DNA of 64,000 nt from Methylorubrum thiocyanatum (GTDB lineage Bacteria > Pseudomonadota > Alphaproteobacteria > Rhizobiales > Beijerinckiaceae). Of the stretch, positions 27,139 to 36,017 are shown piece after piece. Made by a program: the position numbers and the translations under genes. Positions within the stretch are counted from its first letter, which is position 1; every line of letters begins with the position of its first letter. Below the pieces are notes generated by a model. It worked only from the letters and a program-made list of their open reading frames with translations, had not been told where the DNA came from and searched no databases. The stretch covers positions 248,001 to 312,000 of the forward strand of contig JACJIB010000004.1 in assembly GCA_014138645.1 (NCBI GenBank). The letters are read 5' to 3'.

Positions 27139-29019
27139 ATGAGCAGGTTTGTGACATCGGTCTCGGCCCTGGCGATGCTGGCGCTCGCGCCGGCCGCGCT
27201 GTCGAGCGCGGCTTACGCCAACGACAAGCTCGTTGAGCTGTCGAAGAGCGACGAAAACTGGGTGATGCCCGGCAAGAACTACGACTCGAACAACTACAGC
27301 GAGTTGAAGCAGATCAACAAGAGCAACGTGAAGCAGCTCCGGCCGGCTTGGACGTTCTCGACCGGTCTGCTGAACGGCCACGAGGGCGCGCCGCTCGTCG
27401 TCGACGGCAAGATGTACATCCACACCTCGTTCCCGAACAACACCTTCGCCCTCGGCCTCGACGATCCGGGCACGATCCTGTGGCAGGACAAGCCGAAGCA
27501 GAACCCGGCCGCCCGCGCGGTGGCCTGCTGCGACCTCGTCAACCGCGGCCTCGCCTACTGGCCCGGCGACGGCAAGACCCCGGCGCTGATCCTCAAGACC
27601 CAGCTCGACGGCAACGTCGCGGCGCTCAACGCCGAGACCGGCGAGACGGTGTGGAAGGTCGAGAACTCCGACATCAAGGTCGGCTCGACGCTCACCATCG
27701 CCCCCTACGTCGTGAAGGACAAGGTGATCATCGGCTCCTCGGGCGCCGAGCTCGGCGTGCGCGGCTACCTCACCGCCTACGACGTGAAGACCGGTGCGCA
27801 GGTGTGGCGCGCCTATGCCACGGGTCCGGACAAGGACCTGCTGCTGGCCGACGACTTCAACGTCAAGAACGCCCATTACGGCCAGAAGGGCCTCGGCACC
27901 GGCACCTGGGAGGGCGATGCCTGGAAGATCGGCGGCGGCACCAACTGGGGCTGGTACGCCTACGATCCGGGCACCAACCTGATCTACTTCGGCACCGGCA
28001 ACCCGGCGCCGTGGAACGAGACCATGCGTCCCGGCGACAACAAGTGGACGATGACGATCTTCGGCCGCGACGCCGACACCGGTGAAGCCAAGTTCGGCTA
28101 CCAGAAGACCCCGCACGACGAGTGGGACTATGCCGGCGTCAACGTGATGATGCTGTCCGACCAGAAGGACAAGGACGGCAAGTCCCGCAAGCTGCTGACC
28201 CATCCGGACCGCAACGGCATCGTCTACACGCTCGACCGCACCGACGGCTCGCTCGTCTCGGCGAACAAGCTCGACGACACGGTCAACGTGTTCAAGTCGG
28301 TCGACCTGAAGACCGGCCAGCCGGTGCGCGATCCGGAATACGGCACCCGGATGGACCACCTCGCCAAGGACATCTGCCCCTCGGCGATGGGCTACCACAA
28401 CCAGGGCCACGACTCGTACGATCCGAAGCGTGAACTGTTCTTCATGGGCATCAACCACATCTGCATGGATTGGGAGCCCTTCATGCTTCCCTACCGTGCG
28501 GGTCAGTTCTTTGTCGGCGCGACGCTGAACATGTATCCGGGCCCGAAGGGCGACCGTCAGAACTACGAAGGTCTCGGCCAGATCAAGGCGTACAACGCGA
28601 TCACCGGCGACTATAAGTGGGAGAAGATGGAGCGCTTCGCCGTGTGGGGCGGCACCATGGCCACCGCGGGCGACCTCGTCTTCTACGGCACCCTCGACGG
28701 CTACCTGAAGGCGCGCGACTCCGACACGGGTGACCTTCTCTGGAAGTTCAAGATCCCGTCCGGCGCCATCGGCTACCCGATGACCTACACCCACAAGGGC
28801 ACGCAGTACGTCGCCATCTACTACGGCGTCGGCGGCTGGCCGGGTGTCGGCCTCGTGTTCGACCTTGCCGACCCGACCGCCGGTCTCGGCGCGGTGGGCG
28901 CCTTCAAGAAGCTCGCCAACTACACCCAGATGGGTGGCGGCGTGGTGGTGTTCTCGCTCGACGGCAAGGGCCCCTACGACGATCCGAACGTCGGCGAGTG
29001 GAAGTCGGCCGCCAAGTAA
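27139..29019 (+). CDS. mxaF: Methanol dehydrogenase large subunit
   Basis: The 626-residue PQQ-dependent catalytic subunit, which oxidises methanol to formaldehyde in the periplasm and passes electrons to cytochrome cL. A signal peptide ends at Ala27 ([15 protein letters not shown]). The eight-bladed propeller shows the vicinal Cys130-Cys131 pair (mature 103-104), calcium ligands Glu204 and Asn288 (mature 177 and 261) and catalytic Asp330 (mature 303) in HDEWDYAG. Residue 332 is Ala, not the extra Asp of XoxF, so this is the calcium rather than the lanthanide enzyme. Tryptophan-docking motifs such as [19 protein letters not shown] recur. The start is ATG 27139 with GAGGAG upstream; a GTG at 27124 lies within the ribosome-site region. 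It heads the mxa operon. Confidence 0.98.
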   Translation: MSRFVTSVSALAMLALAPAALSSAAYANDKLVELSKSDENWVMPGKNYDSNNYSELKQINKSNVKQLRPAWTFSTGLLNGHEGAPLVVDGKMYIHTSFPNNTFALGLDDPGTILWQDKPKQNPAARAVACCDLVNRGLAYWPGDGKTPALILKTQLDGNVAALNAETGETVWKVENSDIKVGSTLTIAPYVVKDKVIIGSSGAELGVRGYLTAYDVKTGAQVWRAYATGPDKDLLLADDFNVKNAHYGQKGLGTGTWEGDAWKIGGGTNWGWYAYDPGTNLIYFGTGNPAPWNETMRPGDNKWTMTIFGRDADTGEAKFGYQKTPHDEWDYAGVNVMMLSDQKDKDGKSRKLLTHPDRNGIVYTLDRTDGSLVSANKLDDTVNVFKSVDLKTGQPVRDPEYGTRMDHLAKDICPSAMGYHNQGHDSYDPKRELFFMGINHICMDWEPFMLPYRAGQFFVGATLNMYPGPKGDRQNYEGLGQIKAYNAITGDYKWEKMERFAVWGGTMATAGDLVFYGTLDGYLKARDSDTGDLLWKFKIPSGAIGYPMTYTHKGTQYVAIYYGVGGWPGVGLVFDLADPTAGLGAVGAFKKLANYTQMGGGVVVFSLDGKGPYDDPNVGEWKSAAK

Positions 29020-29043
29020 GGTCGGGACGTAACGACAAGGCTC

Positions 29044-29065
29044 CCCTCCCCCTCGCGGGGGAGGG
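29044..29065. repeat. CCCTCCCCC palindromic repeat between mxaF and mxaJ
   Basis: CCCTCCCCC-TCGC-GGGGGAGGG is a perfect 9-base stem 25 bases after the mxaF stop. It is followed by GGATGGTGCGG and, about 45 bases later, CCGCACCATTCC, an imperfect outer stem. It belongs to the same repeat family as copies at 31232, 31359 and 33347. It may stabilise the upstream mRNA or attenuate read-through. The rest of the gap to mxaJ (29066-29294) holds no gene. Confidence 0.65.
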
Positions 29066-29294
29066 ACACGGCTGGGATGGTGCGGGCCCTCAAGCTGCCC
29101 GCGGCCGGGTCCGCACCATTCCTTTTCCGCTCTCCGCAGGACGTTTCCTCTCGGCGTGCCGATGCCCCGGCACCGGCGGCGGTCTGCACGGGAGATGCGT
29201 GGTGGGCAGGCCGGGACCGTCCCGATGAGGACATCCCCGCAAGAGCCTGAGCCCCGCGCCAAGACTTCATAAGAATAATCCAGAGGAAACGAAG

Positions 29295-30173
29295 ATGTCG
29301 CTCGTGAACGGACGCCGCCGGGCCGTCGCCTCGGCCGTCGCCCTCGCTGCCCTGACCGGCCTGTGCGCCCCCGCCCTGGCGCAGGACCCGAAGGCCGCCG
29401 CAGCCGCGAAACCCGATGCCGGCACCCTGCGCGTCTGCGCCGCCGAGCAGCCGCCGCTCTCGATGAAGGACGGCTCGGGGCTGGAAAACCGCATCGCCAC
29501 CGCCGTCGCCGAGGCGATGGGCCGTAAGGCCCAGTTCGTATGGCTCGGCAAGCCGGCGATCTACCTCGTGCGCGACGGGCTGGAGAAGAAGACCTGCGAC
29601 GTGGTGGTCGGGCTCGATTCCGACGATCCCCGGGTGCTCACCAGCAAGCCCTACTACCGCTCGGGCTACGTCTTCCTCACCCGCGCCGACAAGGATCTCG
29701 ACATCAAGTCCTGGTCCGACCCGCGGCTGAAGGAGGTGAGCCACATGGTGGTCGGCTTCGGCACCCCCGGCGAGGCGATGCTCAAGGATATCGGCCGCTA
29801 CGAGGAGGACATGGCCTACCTCTACTCGCTGGTGAATTTCCGCGCGCCCCGGAATCAGTACACGCAGATCGACCCGGCCCGGATGGTCAGCGAGGTCGCC
29901 TCCGGCAAGGCCGAGGTCGGCGTCGCCTTCGGGCCCGATGTCGCCCGCTACGTGCGCGATTCCTCGACCAAGCTGCGCATGACCCCGGTGCCCGACGACA
30001 CCACCCGCAGCGACGGCCAGAAGATGCCGCAGAGCTTCGACCAGTCGATGGGCGTGCGCAAGGACGACACCGCCCTGAAGGCGGAACTCGACGCCGCCCT
30101 GGAGAAGGCCAAGCCCAAGATCGAGGCGATCCTGAAGGAGGAGGGCGTGCCCGTGCTGCCCGTCTCGAACTGA
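29295..30173 (+). CDS. mxaJ: Periplasmic MxaJ protein, methanol dehydrogenase accessory
   Basis: A 292-residue protein with a signal peptide ([20 protein letters not shown], about 11-30). It has a periplasmic binding-protein fold of the family-3 type: [60 protein letters not shown] and [20 protein letters not shown]. MxaJ is needed for active methanol dehydrogenase and is thought to assist subunit assembly; its ligand is not settled. The ATG has AGAGGAAAC upstream. It lies second in the mxa operon, 24 bases before mxaG. Confidence 0.95.
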   Translation: MSLVNGRRRAVASAVALAALTGLCAPALAQDPKAAAAAKPDAGTLRVCAAEQPPLSMKDGSGLENRIATAVAEAMGRKAQFVWLGKPAIYLVRDGLEKKTCDVVVGLDSDDPRVLTSKPYYRSGYVFLTRADKDLDIKSWSDPRLKEVSHMVVGFGTPGEAMLKDIGRYEEDMAYLYSLVNFRAPRNQYTQIDPARMVSEVASGKAEVGVAFGPDVARYVRDSSTKLRMTPVPDDTTRSDGQKMPQSFDQSMGVRKDDTALKAELDAALEKAKPKIEAILKEEGVPVLPVSN

Positions 30174-30217
30174 GCCGCCGGAAGAACGGCACCGCGATGA
30201 GGAACAAGACCAAGACA

Positions 30218-30811
30218 ATGACGAAGCGTACAACGATCGGAACCGCCCTGCTCGGCCTCGTGCTCGCCGGTGCTGCCCTGCCCGCGCTCGCCCAGCCCCA
30301 ATCCGGACCGCAGACGGGCGTGGTGTTCCGCAACACCGTGACCGGCGAGGCGCTCGACGTCACCCAAGGCAAGGAGGGCGGCCGCGACACGCCCGCCGTG
30401 AAGAAGTTCTTCGAGACCGGCGAGAATCTCTACATCGGCGACAAGTCCTGCCTGCGGAACGGCGAGAGCCTGTTCGCGACCTCGTGCTCGGGCTGCCACG
30501 GCCACCTCGCCGAGGGCAAGCTCGGGCCGGGCCTGAACGACAATTACTGGACCTATCCGTCGAACACGACCGATGTCGGCCTGTTCGCGACGATCTTCGG
30601 CGGCGCCAACGGCATGATGGGCCCGCATAACGAGAATCTGACGCCCGACGAGATGCTTCAGACCATCGCCTGGATCCGGCACCTCTATACGGGGCCGAAG
30701 CAGGACGCGGTCTGGCTCAACGACGAGCAGAAGAAGGCCTACACGCCCTACAAACAGGGCGAAGTCATCCCGAAGGACGCCAAGGGCCAGTGCAAGCCGC
30801 TGGAGGAGTGA
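30218..30811 (+). CDS. mxaG: Cytochrome cL, electron acceptor of methanol dehydrogenase
   Basis: A 197-residue precursor with a signal peptide ([20 protein letters not shown], about 7-26). A single haem-binding CSGCH lies at about residues 90-94, and a Met ligand is probable in [14 protein letters not shown]. It takes electrons from PQQ in MxaF and passes them to a class I cytochrome. The region [20 protein letters not shown] is typical of cytochrome cL. The start is taken at 30218, which gives the usual family length. An in-frame ATG at 30197, seven codons earlier, also has a plausible GGAAGA site and may be used. Confidence 0.95.
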   Translation: MTKRTTIGTALLGLVLAGAALPALAQPQSGPQTGVVFRNTVTGEALDVTQGKEGGRDTPAVKKFFETGENLYIGDKSCLRNGESLFATSCSGCHGHLAEGKLGPGLNDNYWTYPSNTTDVGLFATIFGGANGMMGPHNENLTPDEMLQTIAWIRHLYTGPKQDAVWLNDEQKKAYTPYKQGEVIPKDAKGQCKPLEE

Positions 30812-30929
30812 TCCGTTCGGGGTTCGGGCCGGGATCCAACCGGCGCGATCGAGGGGGCGAAGCGCCGCTCGCCAAAATCCAAGAAGAGCCGGCTCAGCCA
30901 AGAGCAAGTCTCAACACGTGGAGGAAACC

Positions 30930-31220
30930 ATGAAGACCACTCTCATCGTCGCCGCCGTCGTCGCCCTTTCCGGCCTCGCCGCGCCGGCGCTCGCCTACGA
31001 CGGCACGAAGTGCAAGGCGCCGGGCAATTGCTGGGAGCCGAAGCCCGGCTTCCCGGAAAAGATCGCCGGCTCCAAGTACGATCCCAAGCACGACCCCAAG
31101 GAGCTGAACAAGCAGGCCGATTCCATCAAGCAGATGGAAGAGCGCAACAAGAAGCGCGTCGAGAACTTCAAGAAGACCGGCAAATTCGAGTACGACGTCA
31201 GCAAGATCTCGGCGAACTGA
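30930..31220 (+). CDS. mxaI: Methanol dehydrogenase small (beta) subunit
   Basis: A 96-residue precursor of the beta subunit, which wraps around MxaF in the alpha2-beta2 enzyme. The signal peptide (about 1-22) ends PALA/YDGTKC. The mature protein has the paired cysteines in TKCKAPGNCWEPKPGF and a lysine/glutamate-rich helix (PKELNKQADSIKQMEERNKK) typical of MxaI. AGGAAACC precedes the ATG. It follows mxaG by about 118 bases and precedes a block of palindromic repeats that separates the abundant structural genes from the assembly genes. Confidence 0.97.
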   Translation: MKTTLIVAAVVALSGLAAPALAYDGTKCKAPGNCWEPKPGFPEKIAGSKYDPKHDPKELNKQADSIKQMEERNKKRVENFKKTGKFEYDVSKISAN

Positions 31221-31231
31221 CACAGCATCAG

Positions 31232-31254
31232 CCCTCCCCCTCTGCGGGGGAGGG
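31232..31254. repeat. CCCTCCCCC palindromic repeat, mxaI-mxaR copy 1
   Basis: CCCTCCCCC-TCTGC-GGGGGAGGG is a perfect 9-base stem starting 11 bases after the mxaI stop. It is followed by GCCTGC-GGA-GCAGGC and CGGGAGAGGGG. It probably stabilises the 3' end of the mxaFJGI message or reduces read-through. Confidence 0.65.
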
Positions 31255-31341
31255 TGCCTGCGGAGCAGGCGGGAGAGGGGCAGCGCGACGGTTCCAATCT
31301 GGACGGGCGTCGAACCAGCGGAAGCGGCGCTCCCCTCACCC

Positions 31342-31381
31342 GACCCCTTCGGGGGTCCCCCTCCCCCGCAGCGGGGGAGGG
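31342..31381. repeat. CCCTCCCCC palindromic repeat, mxaI-mxaR copy 2
   Basis: GACCCC-TTC-GGGGGTC is followed by CCCTCCCCC-GCAGC-GGGGGAGGG, about 40 bases before the mxaR ATG. It is in the opposite arrangement to copy 1, so the two together can fold into one larger structure spanning about 31225-31381. Confidence 0.6.
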
Positions 31382-31423
31382 AATGCGCGCAGCGCCCATG
31401 AAAGAAAAAAGGCCAACCGCCGA

Positions 31424-32455
31424 ATGAACACCCTGCGCCCCGGCGACGCCATGCTCACCGACTGGCGGGAGGCGGCCGCGCGCTTCGAGCGCGAGATCGC
31501 CAAGGCCGTGGTCGGCCAGGAGCGGGCGATCCGCCTGCTCACGATCGCGATCTTCGCCCGCGGCCACGTCATGCTCGAAGGCGATGTCGGCGTCGGCAAG
31601 ACCACGCTGCTGCGTGCGGTGGCCCGCGGCCTCGGCGGCGCCTACGAGCGCGTCGAGGGCACCGTCGACATGATGCCGACGGATCTGATCTATCACACCT
31701 ATCTCGGCGAGGACGGGCGCCCGCGGGTCGAGCCCGGCCCGGTGCTGCGGCAGGCCGAGGATCTCTCGGTGTTCTTCTTCAACGAGATCAACCGCGCCCG
31801 GCCCCAGGTCCACGCGCTCCTCCTGCGCATCATGGCCGAGCGCAGCGTCAGCGCCTTCAACCGCGAGTACCGCTTCCCCAACCTCCAGGTCTTCGCCGAC
31901 CGCAACCGGGTCGAGCGCGAGGAGACCTTCGAGCTGCCGGCCGCCGCCCGCGACCGCTTCCTCATGGAGATCGGCATGGAGGCGCCCCGCGATGCGCAAG
32001 CGCGCCGCGCCCTGGTGTTCGATCCCCGCTTCCACGACACCGACCGGCTGACCGAGGCGGTCGGTGCCGACGTGCTCGACCACGACCGCATCGGCACCAT
32101 CGCCAGCGCGATCCAGCACGCGATCTCCGCCGAGCCGGCGATCGAGACCTACGTCGTCGGCCTGTGGGAGGCACTGGTGCGCCCCGGCCCCGCCGGCATC
32201 CGACTCCCCGGGATCGACATGGATCGCCTCGTCCAGGGCGGCGCCTCGCCCCGCGGTGTCGCCTTCCTCGTGCGCGCCGCCCGCGTCCGCGCTTGGCTGG
32301 AGGGCCGCGACTGGCTGGTGCCGGAGGACATCCGCGCCGTCTTCCCCGAGGTCATGGCCCACCGCCTCTTCCTCGAACCCGTCTACGAGATGCGGCGGGC
32401 GCAGATCGTGCCCGACCTGATCCGCGCGGTGTTCGAGACGGTGCCCGCCCCGTGA
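31424..32455 (+). CDS. mxaR: MoxR-family AAA+ ATPase
   Basis: A 343-residue cytoplasmic MoxR ATPase. VVGQERAIRLLTIAIFARGH is followed by Walker A GDVGVGKT (about 53-60), Walker B FFFNEINRARPQVHALLLRI, sensor-type ANRN-like FADRNRVE and the arginine-bearing PAAARDRFLMEI. MoxR proteins act with a von Willebrand-factor partner as chaperones. Here it is required for active methanol dehydrogenase, probably for calcium insertion with MxaS, MxaC and MxaL. No strong ribosome site precedes the ATG, which fits lower expression than mxaFJGI. The stop overlaps the GTG of mxaS (GTGA). Confidence 0.95.
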   Translation: MNTLRPGDAMLTDWREAAARFEREIAKAVVGQERAIRLLTIAIFARGHVMLEGDVGVGKTTLLRAVARGLGGAYERVEGTVDMMPTDLIYHTYLGEDGRPRVEPGPVLRQAEDLSVFFFNEINRARPQVHALLLRIMAERSVSAFNREYRFPNLQVFADRNRVEREETFELPAAARDRFLMEIGMEAPRDAQARRALVFDPRFHDTDRLTEAVGADVLDHDRIGTIASAIQHAISAEPAIETYVVGLWEALVRPGPAGIRLPGIDMDRLVQGGASPRGVAFLVRAARVRAWLEGRDWLVPEDIRAVFPEVMAHRLFLEPVYEMRRAQIVPDLIRAVFETVPAP

Positions 32456-33321
32456 GCGGTCCGGAGGAGGCGGTCGACGGCGGGGCCGACATCATCTACC
32501 TGCCGCGCTGGCGGCCGGGCGGACACCGGGTCGGCGCCCATCGCGGGCGCGAGGCCGGCGGGCTCGGCACCTTCCGCGATCCCGTCAGCTTCCTGCGCCT
32601 GCCGGATGCGCGGCGCATCGACCTGCGCGCCTCGTTGCGCGATCCGTTCGAGGGGGTGTTCGTCCGCCGCTTCGAGGCGCGCAGCCCGGTCGAGACCTGG
32701 GCACTGGTCGATCTCTCCGCCTCCATGCGCTTCCGCGGCCGGGCCGACCGGCGCGATCTCACGGGCGCCTTCTGCACGAGCCTCGCCCGCTCGGCGACGC
32801 GGATCGGCGACGGCTTCGGCGTGATCGGCTGCGACCGGACGCTCCGCGAAGACCTCTTCCTCCCCGCCACGCGCCATCGCGCCGCGGCTCAGACCGCCGC
32901 CGCGCGCCTCGGCGAGGCAAGCTGCGAGGGAGGCGGGGCCGAGGGCTTTCTCGAGGCCGCGCGCCGCCTCGCCGGGCGCCCGAAACTGATTTTTCTGGTC
33001 TCGGACTTCCGCTGGCCGGAAGCCCTGATCGAGGAGGTCTTCGCGGCGCTCGCGCTCCATGACGTGACGCCGGTGCTGCTCGCTGATTCCGCCGAGGACG
33101 AGGGCCTGCCCAACTGGGGCCTTGTCGAACTCGACGATCTGGAGGGCGCCGGGCGCCGCCTCGTCTTCCTGCGCCCTTCCCTACGCCGCCGCTGGATCGC
33201 CCGCGAGGCGGAGCGCGTCGAGCGCTTGCGCCGGATCTGCGCTCCCTTCGCCCGCCCGCCCTTCCGGCTCGCCGACCGCTTCGACGCGGAAGCCTTGAGC
33301 CGCCACCTGATGACGACGTGA
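32452..33321 (+). CDS. mxaS: MxaS, DUF58 protein
   Basis: A 289-residue DUF58 protein. The DUF58 core shows DPFEGVFVRRFEARSPVETW and then a von Willebrand-like metal site ALVDLSASMRFRG (DLSAS at about 87-91). KLIFLVSDFRWPEALIEEVF forms a second fold element. There is no signal peptide or membrane segment, so it should be cytoplasmic and partner the MoxR ATPase. In M. extorquens it is one of the genes needed to produce active methanol dehydrogenase. Its GTG overlaps the mxaR stop, and its own stop overlaps a GTG that starts mxaA. Confidence 0.93.
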   Translation: MSGPEEAVDGGADIIYLPRWRPGGHRVGAHRGREAGGLGTFRDPVSFLRLPDARRIDLRASLRDPFEGVFVRRFEARSPVETWALVDLSASMRFRGRADRRDLTGAFCTSLARSATRIGDGFGVIGCDRTLREDLFLPATRHRAAAQTAAARLGEASCEGGGAEGFLEAARRLAGRPKLIFLVSDFRWPEALIEEVFAALALHDVTPVLLADSAEDEGLPNWGLVELDDLEGAGRRLVFLRPSLRRRWIAREAERVERLRRICAPFARPPFRLADRFDAEALSRHLMTT

Positions 33322-34322
33322 GCGCGATGCGGCGGCAAGCCAGACTCCCCTCCCCCTTGCGGGGAGAGGCCGAGGGTGGTGCGGGCGGCACCGCCGCGCG
33401 GGCTCTCGGCCTCGTGCTGCTGCTGGCCGGAGCCTGTCCCCTGCCCGCCGCCGCTCAGGTGCGCGGCGTGGAACTGCGCACGCCGCGGGCCTTCGGCTAT
33501 TTCCAGGGCGACCTCGTGCAGGTGCAGGCCGAGATCCGCACCGATCCGGGCTTTTCCCTGCAGCGCCCCTCCCTGCCGAAGCCCGGCCCGGTCACCTACT
33601 GGCTCGATCTGCGCGACGTGCGGATGGAGGAGAGCCGGGCTGCTGACGGCTCGCGCGTGATCCGCCTGCGCCTGACCTATCAGAACTTCTACGTGGCGCT
33701 CGACGCGCGCACCCTCGAAGTGCCGGGCTTTCCCGTGACGGTGGAGAGCGCGGATGCCAACGGCGCGACCACGGCGGTGGCGCAGGTGCCGGCCTGGAAG
33801 ATCGGCGTGTCGCCCTTGCGCGAGGTGCAGCCCGAGCGGCGCGACGACCCGGCCGAGTATCTCCGGCCCGACGGGCGCGCCCTGCGGCTCGATCCGCAGC
33901 CGGCGTTGGCCTCCGCCGCCGGCTTCCTCGCGCTCGCCGCCCTGGCGCTGGTGCTGCTCGCCTACGACCGGGCGTGGTGGATTTTCAGAGGCCGCCGCGG
34001 CCGCCCGTTCGCGCAGGCGCTGAAAGCCCTCCGCCGGGCCAAGCGGCGCTCGCAAGGAGAGCCCCTGTACCGCGAGGCCCTGCTCGCCCTGCATCGCGGC
34101 CTCGACGCCACCGACGGCCGCCGGGTGCTCGCCGACGACCTGCCCGACTTCCTCGGGCGCCATCCCGCCTTCCGGGAGCAGGCAAGCGGCCTCCAGACCT
34201 TCTTCTCGGCCTCGCGGCTGGCCTTCTTCGGCCGGGACACCGCCGGGGCCGGCACGATGCTACCCCTGCCCGAGGCCGAGGCGCTGCTGCGCCGCCTCGG
34301 CGCGGTCGAGCGGAGCGCGTGA
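33318..34322 (+). CDS. mxaA: MxaA, methanol dehydrogenase assembly/calcium insertion
   Basis: A 334-residue protein. A signal sequence (ARALGLVLLLAGACPLPAAAQ, about 26-46) precedes a periplasmic domain to about 190. One membrane helix follows (ASAAGFLALAALALVLLAYD, about 193-212) and then a cytoplasmic tail including HPAFREQASGLQTFFSASRL. MxaA is linked to calcium incorporation into methanol dehydrogenase. The GTG at 33318 overlaps the mxaS stop; an ATG at 33327 is the alternative. The segment LPSPLRGEAEGGAGG before the hydrophobic core is encoded by a copy of the CCCTCCCCC repeat. The pre-signal region is therefore unusually long and may be an insertion. Confidence 0.92.
   Translation: MSAMRRQARLPSPLRGEAEGGAGGTAARALGLVLLLAGACPLPAAAQVRGVELRTPRAFGYFQGDLVQVQAEIRTDPGFSLQRPSLPKPGPVTYWLDLRDVRMEESRAADGSRVIRLRLTYQNFYVALDARTLEVPGFPVTVESADANGATTAVAQVPAWKIGVSPLREVQPERRDDPAEYLRPDGRALRLDPQPALASAAGFLALAALALVLLAYDRAWWIFRGRRGRPFAQALKALRRAKRRSQGEPLYREALLALHRGLDATDGRRVLADDLPDFLGRHPAFREQASGLQTFFSASRLAFFGRDTAGAGTMLPLPEAEALLRRLGAVERSA
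33347..33390. repeat. CCCTCCCCC-type repeat inside mxaA
   Basis: CTCCCCTCCCCCTTGCGGGG followed by AGAGGCCGAGGGTGGTGCGG matches, with a few changes, the repeat after mxaF (29041-29085). Here it is translated in frame as LPSPLRGEAEGGAGG. The stem is shorter (CCCC-TTGC-GGGG core). It sits between the mxaA start codon and its signal-peptide core. Confidence 0.6.
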
Positions 34323-34326
34323 TCCC

Positions 34327-35391
34327 GTGACCCCGCTTCTCGCCTCCCTCGGGGCCGCCACGCCCTGGCTGCTCTGGCTCCTGCCGCTGGCGGGGCTGCC
34401 GCTGCTCCTGTCGGTCACCCGGCGCAGCCCGGTCGCGTCGGTCGCCGCCGCGCCCGAGGATCCGGTCTCTTCGGGCCTGCGGATCGCCCTGACCGCCGCC
34501 GGCATGCTGGCCATCGGCGGCCTCGTCCTGGCGCTGGCCGGTCCGTATCGCGCGGGCGAGCGGGTGACCCGCACCGGCATCGGCGCGCAGATCTCCATGC
34601 TGATCGACCGCTCGGGCAGCATGAACGAGACCTTCGCCGGCCGGCAACCCTCGGGGGCGGAGGAGTCGAAGGCCATGGCCTCCCGGCGCATCCTGCGCGA
34701 CTTCGTCGGCGAGCGCGCCCACGACCAGTTCGCCGTGACCGCCTTCTCCACCGCGCCGATGCTGGTCGTGCCGATGACCGACCGGCACGACGCCGTGCGT
34801 GCGGCCATCGCCGCCATCGACCGCCCCGGCCTCGACTACACCAACGTCGCCCGCGGCCTCGGCATGGCGCTGTCGCAGTTCGGGGCGGGCGCACCGGGGG
34901 TGTCGCGGGCCCTCCTGCTGGTCTCGGACGGGGCGGCGGTGATCGATCCGCGCATCCAGGCGCAGTTGCGCGCGGAATTCACCAAGGTGCAGCCGAACCT
35001 CTACTGGCTGTTCCTGCGCACCAAGGGCTCGCCCTCGATCTACGACAAGCCCGCGGGCGAGGACACGCCGCAGGCCGCGCCCGAGCGCCATCTCGACCTG
35101 TTCTTCAAGAGCCTCGGCGTGCCCTATCGCGCCTTCGAGGCGGAGGGGGCCGACGCGGTGGCGGGCGCCGTGCGCCAGATCGAGGCGCTGGAGCGCGACC
35201 CGATCCCCTATACCGAGGAGCGCCCCCGCCGCAACCTGACCGGCTGGGCCTACGGGCTCGCCGCTTTCGGCCTGCTCCTCCTCGTCCTCGCCAAGCTGGC
35301 CGAGACCGATTTTCTGCGCAGGCCCGTCCGTGAGCGGGATGCCGCTGCGGCCGGGCCCGCGCGGGCCACGCCGAAAAAGGCCGCCGCATGA
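34327..35391 (+). CDS. mxaC: MxaC, von Willebrand-factor type A membrane protein
   Basis: A 354-residue protein with N-terminal membrane segments (ATPWLLWLLPLAGLPLLLSV and ALTAAGMLAIGGLVLALAGP). A VWA domain (about 88-300) carries the metal site MLIDRSGSMNETF (DxSGS at about 94-98), followed by AFSTAPMLVVPMTDRHDAVR and LLLVSDGAAVIDP. A C-terminal membrane helix follows (GWAYGLAAFGLLLLVLAKLA). Needed for active methanol dehydrogenase, probably with the MoxR ATPase in calcium handling. It starts with GTG 4 bases after mxaA and overlaps mxaK (ATGA). Confidence 0.93.
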   Translation: MTPLLASLGAATPWLLWLLPLAGLPLLLSVTRRSPVASVAAAPEDPVSSGLRIALTAAGMLAIGGLVLALAGPYRAGERVTRTGIGAQISMLIDRSGSMNETFAGRQPSGAEESKAMASRRILRDFVGERAHDQFAVTAFSTAPMLVVPMTDRHDAVRAAIAAIDRPGLDYTNVARGLGMALSQFGAGAPGVSRALLLVSDGAAVIDPRIQAQLRAEFTKVQPNLYWLFLRTKGSPSIYDKPAGEDTPQAAPERHLDLFFKSLGVPYRAFEAEGADAVAGAVRQIEALERDPIPYTEERPRRNLTGWAYGLAAFGLLLLVLAKLAETDFLRRPVRERDAAAAGPARATPKKAAA

Positions 35392-36017
35392 TGCTCTCCG
35401 GCCTCACTCACCCGCCTGCCCCGTCCCTGCGCGCCCGGCTCGGCGCGGGCTTGAGCCTGGGTTGGCGCACCGTTCGCCCGACCCTGCTCGTGCTGCTGCC
35501 GATCCTGCTTCTGGCGGCGGCCGCCGCCTTCGCGCTCTCGGCCTGGCGGGACGCGGGCACCAACGCGGCCATCGCCGCATTGGAGGCGGGACGCGACATC
35601 GCCGTCCCGCCCGACGCCGCCGACCCGCTCCTCGTCGCGCGCATCAAATTCCTGGCCTTCCGCGATCGCCTCGGCGAGACCGAGCCGCTCTTGGAGACCC
35701 TCGACAGCCGGCGCTCCGCCGACGCCGCGGCGCGCGCGCGCTACATCGTCGCCAATGCCCGCATCCGGGAGGCCTTCCGGCTGATCGAGCGCAGCGAACT
35801 CGACAAGGCGGGTCCGCAGGTCACGCTCGCGCGCCAGGATTACCGCCGGGCGCTTCAGGCGCGCCCCGACTTCTGGGACGCGAAGTTCAACTTCGACGTC
35901 GCCTCGCGCCTGATCCGCGATTTTCCGGAATTCGACCGCAAGTTCGGCGACGAGCTGAAGGCCGAGCCCAAGCAGATCTGGACCGACATTCCCGGCCAGC
36001 CGCGAGGCGGGCCATGA
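35388..36017 (+). CDS. mxaK: MxaK, membrane-anchored assembly protein
   Basis: A 209-residue protein with one N-terminal membrane helix (LLVLLPILLLAAAAAFALSA, about 27-46). The helical periplasmic domain resembles tetratricopeptide-like helices (IAALEAGRDIAVP, ARYIVANARIREAFRLIERS, DYRRALQARPDFWDAKFNFD). Its role in methanol dehydrogenase production is genetic; the biochemistry is unknown. It overlaps mxaC and mxaL by four bases each, so all three are translationally coupled. Confidence 0.9.
   Translation: MMLSGLTHPPAPSLRARLGAGLSLGWRTVRPTLLVLLPILLLAAAAAFALSAWRDAGTNAAIAALEAGRDIAVPPDAADPLLVARIKFLAFRDRLGETEPLLETLDSRRSADAAARARYIVANARIREAFRLIERSELDKAGPQVTLARQDYRRALQARPDFWDAKFNFDVASRLIRDFPEFDRKFGDELKAEPKQIWTDIPGQPRGGP

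Noticed and set aside
27121..29262. A 713-residue minus-strand open frame opposite mxaF
   Set aside because: mxaF is certain. The opposing frame is an antisense shadow caused by strong codon bias.
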